NCBI RefSeq assembly: GCF_028416635.1
Contig: NZ_CP114013.1
Location: forward strand, 558,001 to 622,000
Reading direction: 5' to 3'
DNA: 64,000 bases
DNA from: Baekduia alba
Lineage (GTDB): Bacteria; Actinomycetota; Thermoleophilia; Solirubrobacterales; Solirubrobacteraceae
In this document: positions 61,231 through 64,000 of the stretch, piece by piece
Numbering within the stretch: the stretch's first letter is position 1
Layout: each line of letters starts with the position of its first letter
Program-made: the position numbers and the translations under genes
The notes under the pieces: generated by a model
Database searches by the model: none
What the model saw: only the letters and a program-made list of their open reading frames with translations
Told to the model about the DNA's origin: nothing

Positions 61231-63438
61231 TCATCTCCGCCGCACCGTGATCTCGTGCGGCGCGATGCGCGCCACCAGCGTCTGCGCCGCCGCGATCACC
61301 AGCGGGCGGTCGTAGACCATCGCGAACGCGAAGCGGCGGTCGCGGTCGGGCACGTCGGCGTCGCCGAGGTCGCGGGCGACCAGCGCGCCCGCGAAGTGGG
61401 GGCCCAGGACGACGACCGACCACTCGCCGGCCAGCGCGTCGTCGGGCGCCAGGTCGGCGCCGCGGACGCCGTGGATCGGCTCGGCGGGCAGCCCGACGCC
61501 GAACGCCGCCACCAGCGACGCGCGGCGGGCCAGGGACTCGTAGCGCCGCCGCGTCGCGGGCGTGAAGCGCGCCGCGTCCTGGAAGGCGGACAGGATCACC
61601 GCGCCCTCGCCGATGCGCTGCGCGCGATGCTCCAGGTGGTGGCTGATGGGCAGCAGCAGGGCCTTGGTCGCCTCGGCCACGGCCTGCGCGCCGCGCGCCG
61701 CCTCGACCACCGCGAACGGCGTGTCGCCGGGCGGGCGCGGCATGACGGCGGCCGTCGCCCGCACGCGCGACACCGGCAGCGGCGCCACCAGCGGCCCCGG
61801 CCGGCCGAACTTCCAGCCCTGCCCGAGCGTCGCGCCCAGCGCGCGCGCCACCCGCTCGTGCTCGTCGTTCTCGATGCCCTCGGCCAGGATCCGCGCGCCG
61901 GTCCGCTCGCGCTCGGCGGCCACGGCGCTGACGATCGCCGCCTGGTCGGTGGAGGGCCGGTCCTGGACCAGGCTCAGGTCCAACTTGATGACGTCGGGAT
62001 CGATCAACGACAACAACGCCAGCGAGCGGACGTCGGCGCCGACGTCGTCCAGCGCGACGACGTGCCCGGCGGCCCGCTGGTCGCCGATCACGCGCGCCAG
62101 CTCGGCCGGCCGCGCCGTGATCGCCCGCTCGGTGATCTCCACCACCAGCGCGAGCTCGCGCTGGGCCTGCGACCACAGCGCCTCCAGCTCCGGCGGCGCA
62201 GGCGCGTCGATCACCGCCGGCTCGGTGTTGAGGAACAGCGACGCGCCCTTGCCCAGGCCGGCATCGAGCGCGCCGCGCACCGCTGCCGCGCGGCACGCCC
62301 ACTCCAGCTCCACGACGCGGCCGGCCGCGGCGGCCGCCGCGAACAGCCGGTCGGGCCGGTGCAGCGACGAGCCCTCGGGCCCGCGCGCCAGCGCCTCATA
62401 GCCGACGACCTCGCCGGACGCCAGCTCGACGATCGGCTGGTAGACCGCCGCGACGCCGGCGCCGCCGTCGGCGAGCACACGCCCCAGCTCGTCGCCCGCC
62501 GAGGCGGGGTCGAACGCGTCGTCGGGGACGAGCACGGCCTCGCCCGACACCGCGCGGTGCACCCGGACCGTGTCCTTGCCCGACGACTTCGCGGACTCGA
62601 CCGCGATGTCGGCGTCGTGCACGAGGTCCGACGCGCTGGTCGTCGTCCCCTGCCGGTACAGGCCGATCCCGATCGAGACCCGCGTCTCCAGCCGCAGGTC
62701 GCCGACGACGTGTGGCTCGTCGCGGACCGCGGTGAGGATCCGGGCGGCCAGCTCCTTGGCGACGCGCTCGCCCTCGCCGGGCGGCAGGTCCTTCAACAAC
62801 AGCGAGAACTCGTCGCCGCCGACCCGGGCGAGCAGATCCTGGGGCCGGACGACCGACCGCAGCCTGTCGGCCGCCACCCGCAGCAGCGCGTCGCCGGCCT
62901 GATGGCCCCACTTCTCGTTGACGCGCCGGAAGTCGTCGAGGTCGATGGCCAGCAGCGCGATCTCGCTCTCGTGCACGCGCGCGCGGTGCATCGCGGAGCG
63001 CAGCTCGTCGTGCAGCGCCGCGCGGTTGGCCAACCCGGTGAGCGTGTCGAAGTAGGCCAGCTCGTGCAGCCGGGCCGACACGCGCATGCGGTCGGTGACG
63101 TCGCGCTGGGTGCCGAGCCAGCGGACGATCTCGCCCGACGCGCCGTCTCGCTCCGGCGCGATCGCGACCTCGTTCCAGAAGGGCGTCCCGTCCGCGCGGT
63201 AGTTCAGCAGCGTGACGTAGGCGTCGCGGCCGGCGGCGATGGCCTCGGTCAGCAGCGAGATCGAGCGCGGGTCGGTGTCCGGCCCCTGCAGCAGCTTCGG
63301 GTTGCGCCCGAGCACCTCGCCCGCGCCGTAGCCGGTGAGCAGCTCGAAGCCCGGGCTCACCCAGCTGATCGGCAGGCCGTCGGCGCGGGCGTCGACGGCG
63401 ATGATCGCCGCGAGACCTTCCAGCTCTGGGGCGGACAC
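61231..63438 (-). CDS. LOV-like PAS-GGDEF-EAL-DICT cyclic-di-GMP signalling protein
   Basis: 735 residues. The PAS domain (~15-120) closely resembles a LOV domain: WVSPGFELLTGYGAGEVLGRNPKLLQGPDTDP and LLNYRADGTPFWNEVAIAPERD. The photoactive Cys of GRNCRFLQG is Pro here. The GGDEF domain has the intact motif RVGGDEFSLLL. The EAL domain has GYEALARGP, NTEPAVID, EITERA, DDVGAD and KLDLSLVQ. The last ~165 residues match a DICT sensory domain (FAVVEAARGAQAVAEATKALL ... AILSAF-like, FAGALVARDLGD). Both cyclase and phosphodiesterase motifs look intact. It is soluble. Confidence 0.92.
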   Translation of the reverse strand: MSAPELEGLAAIIAVDARADGLPISWVSPGFELLTGYGAGEVLGRNPKLLQGPDTDPRSISLLTEAIAAGRDAYVTLLNYRADGTPFWNEVAIAPERDGASGEIVRWLGTQRDVTDRMRVSARLHELAYFDTLTGLANRAALHDELRSAMHRARVHESEIALLAIDLDDFRRVNEKWGHQAGDALLRVAADRLRSVVRPQDLLARVGGDEFSLLLKDLPPGEGERVAKELAARILTAVRDEPHVVGDLRLETRVSIGIGLYRQGTTTSASDLVHDADIAVESAKSSGKDTVRVHRAVSGEAVLVPDDAFDPASAGDELGRVLADGGAGVAAVYQPIVELASGEVVGYEALARGPEGSSLHRPDRLFAAAAAAGRVVELEWACRAAAVRGALDAGLGKGASLFLNTEPAVIDAPAPPELEALWSQAQRELALVVEITERAITARPAELARVIGDQRAAGHVVALDDVGADVRSLALLSLIDPDVIKLDLSLVQDRPSTDQAAIVSAVAAERERTGARILAEGIENDEHERVARALGATLGQGWKFGRPGPLVAPLPVSRVRATAAVMPRPPGDTPFAVVEAARGAQAVAEATKALLLPISHHLEHRAQRIGEGAVILSAFQDAARFTPATRRRYESLARRASLVAAFGVGLPAEPIHGVRGADLAPDDALAGEWSVVVLGPHFAGALVARDLGDADVPDRDRRFAFAMVYDRPLVIAAAQTLVARIAPHEITVRRR

Positions 63439-63448
63439 GGACGGACTT

Positions 63449-64000
63449 CTACCCGCCGAGCCGGAAGTCCAGATCGGCGGCGACGTCCTCGACGTCCATC
63501 TGCGCCTTCTGGAGCTTGCCCGCGTAGTCCCAGTTCATGGACTGCCAGCGCGTGAACTGGTCCAGGACCCACACGCCGGACTGGCGCGAGCCGTTGCCCG
63601 AGCGGCCGTTGCCGCCGAACGGCAGGTGCGCCTCGGCGCCGGAGGTCGAGTTGTTGACGGACACCATCCCGGCGCTCACGCGCTCGCGGAAGCGCAGCGC
63701 GCTGGTCGGGTCGTTGGTGTAGATCGCCGACGACAGCCCGTAGCCGTGGCCGTTGGCGAAGGCGATCGCCTCGTCGAAGTCCTCGTACCGCGCGACGCCG
63801 ACGAGCGGGCCGAACGTCTCGGTGTTGGCGATGTCGTCGTCGATCCGGACGCCGGCGACGATCGTGGGGTGGACGAACAGCCCGCGGCGGTGGTCGCCGA
63901 CGAACCCGGCGCGCGGGTTGTCGTCGGTGATCCGCCCGACGCCGGTCGAGCCGCTGAGCGCGTGGTGGTCGCGCACGAGCGCGAGGTGGTCGTCGACGAA
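63449..64000 (-). CDS. Aldehyde dehydrogenase family, C-terminal part (cut by window end)
   Basis: The frame is open to the window edge; 183 codons plus stop are visible. It matches the ALDH catalytic and bridging region end: GLFVHPTIVAGVRIDDDIANTETFGPLVGVARYEDFDEAIAFANGHGYGLSSAIYTND and SVNNSTSGAEAHLPFGGNGRSGNG. The FGP Glu is present; the catalytic Cys lies beyond the window. The exact substrate cannot be told. It lies 10 bases from the start of the LOV-GGDEF-EAL gene on the same strand, so it is upstream of it and the two could share a transcript. Confidence 0.92.
   Translation of the reverse strand, partial: FVDDHLALVRDHHALSGSTGVGRITDDNPRAGFVGDHRRGLFVHPTIVAGVRIDDDIANTETFGPLVGVARYEDFDEAIAFANGHGYGLSSAIYTNDPTSALRFRERVSAGMVSVNNSTSGAEAHLPFGGNGRSGNGSRQSGVWVLDQFTRWQSMNWDYAGKLQKAQMDVEDVAADLDFRLGG

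Overview
The window is very GC-rich, with dense genes on both strands and strong third-codon-position GC bias, so that almost every gene casts a long false antisense ORF. Domain content points to Actinomycetota, most likely class Thermoleophilia, order Solirubrobacterales. Pointers include PASTA-tailed secreted proteins, NHL-propeller proteins, a DUF1800/DUF1501 pair, a CopC-CopD fusion with a VKOR/DsbA set, DUF7144, SHOCT and AcnA. This placement is an inference from gene content; there is no rRNA in the window to prove it. No rRNA, tRNA, CRISPR array or intact insertion sequence was seen.

Layout. 1-4000: the tail of an unknown gene, an ECF-type sigma factor fused to a zinc-binding and apparently membrane-anchored low-complexity tail, and two proteins I cannot place; the group ends in a textbook intrinsic terminator. 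4100-9750: small secreted and membrane proteins, a PASTA protein, and two decayed transporter genes (an ABC exporter remnant and an AI-2E family remnant carrying an apparent micro-inversion). 9750-19400: housekeeping and envelope genes (YbaK-type deacylase, sugar-nucleotide-type epimerase, class III aminotransferase, NHL propeller protein, lytic transglycosylase, Ada/MGMT repair protein, glycosyltransferase). 19400-27400: LysR and LacI regulators followed by a complete carbohydrate ABC importer, a GH1 glucosidase and its ATPase. LacI-type operators precede both the regulator and the binding-protein gene, and an intercistronic hairpin follows the binding-protein gene.

27900-35200: a soluble hybrid histidine kinase with eight exact-period 92-residue HAMP repeats (an architecture otherwise known from fungal group III kinases). 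Four bases downstream lies a protein joining a receiver, PAS, a PP2C phosphatase and an RsbW-like ATPase. 35160-40400: an NlpC/P60 lipoprotein, an unknown secreted protein, DUF1800-DUF1501-cupredoxin, and a stand-alone RsbW-like kinase. 40480-46290: a copper/envelope-redox island (small Arg-rich membrane peptides, an HDH-motif secreted protein, CopC-CopD, YcnI, DsbA, VKOR, DsbA) with repeated start/stop overlaps. 46310-46990: a VapBC toxin-antitoxin pair with a perfect operator. 47000-64000: mostly core genes (AcnA, M42 peptidase, ECF sigma factor, HAD phosphatase, DsbA-like protein, EttA, MurB, J-domain/TPR protein, D-2-hydroxyacid dehydrogenase, ThDP enzyme), then a PAS/LOV-GGDEF-EAL-DICT signalling protein and the end of an aldehyde dehydrogenase.

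Two window-wide patterns stand out. Many genes lack a Shine-Dalgarno sequence and instead carry a TAnnnT box about 6-9 bases before the start codon, as expected for leaderless transcripts. Four convergent gene pairs end on the same CTAG tetranucleotide. A 30-codon gene at 53744 is bracketed by two perfect palindromes, one of which forms an exactly symmetric divergent promoter region.
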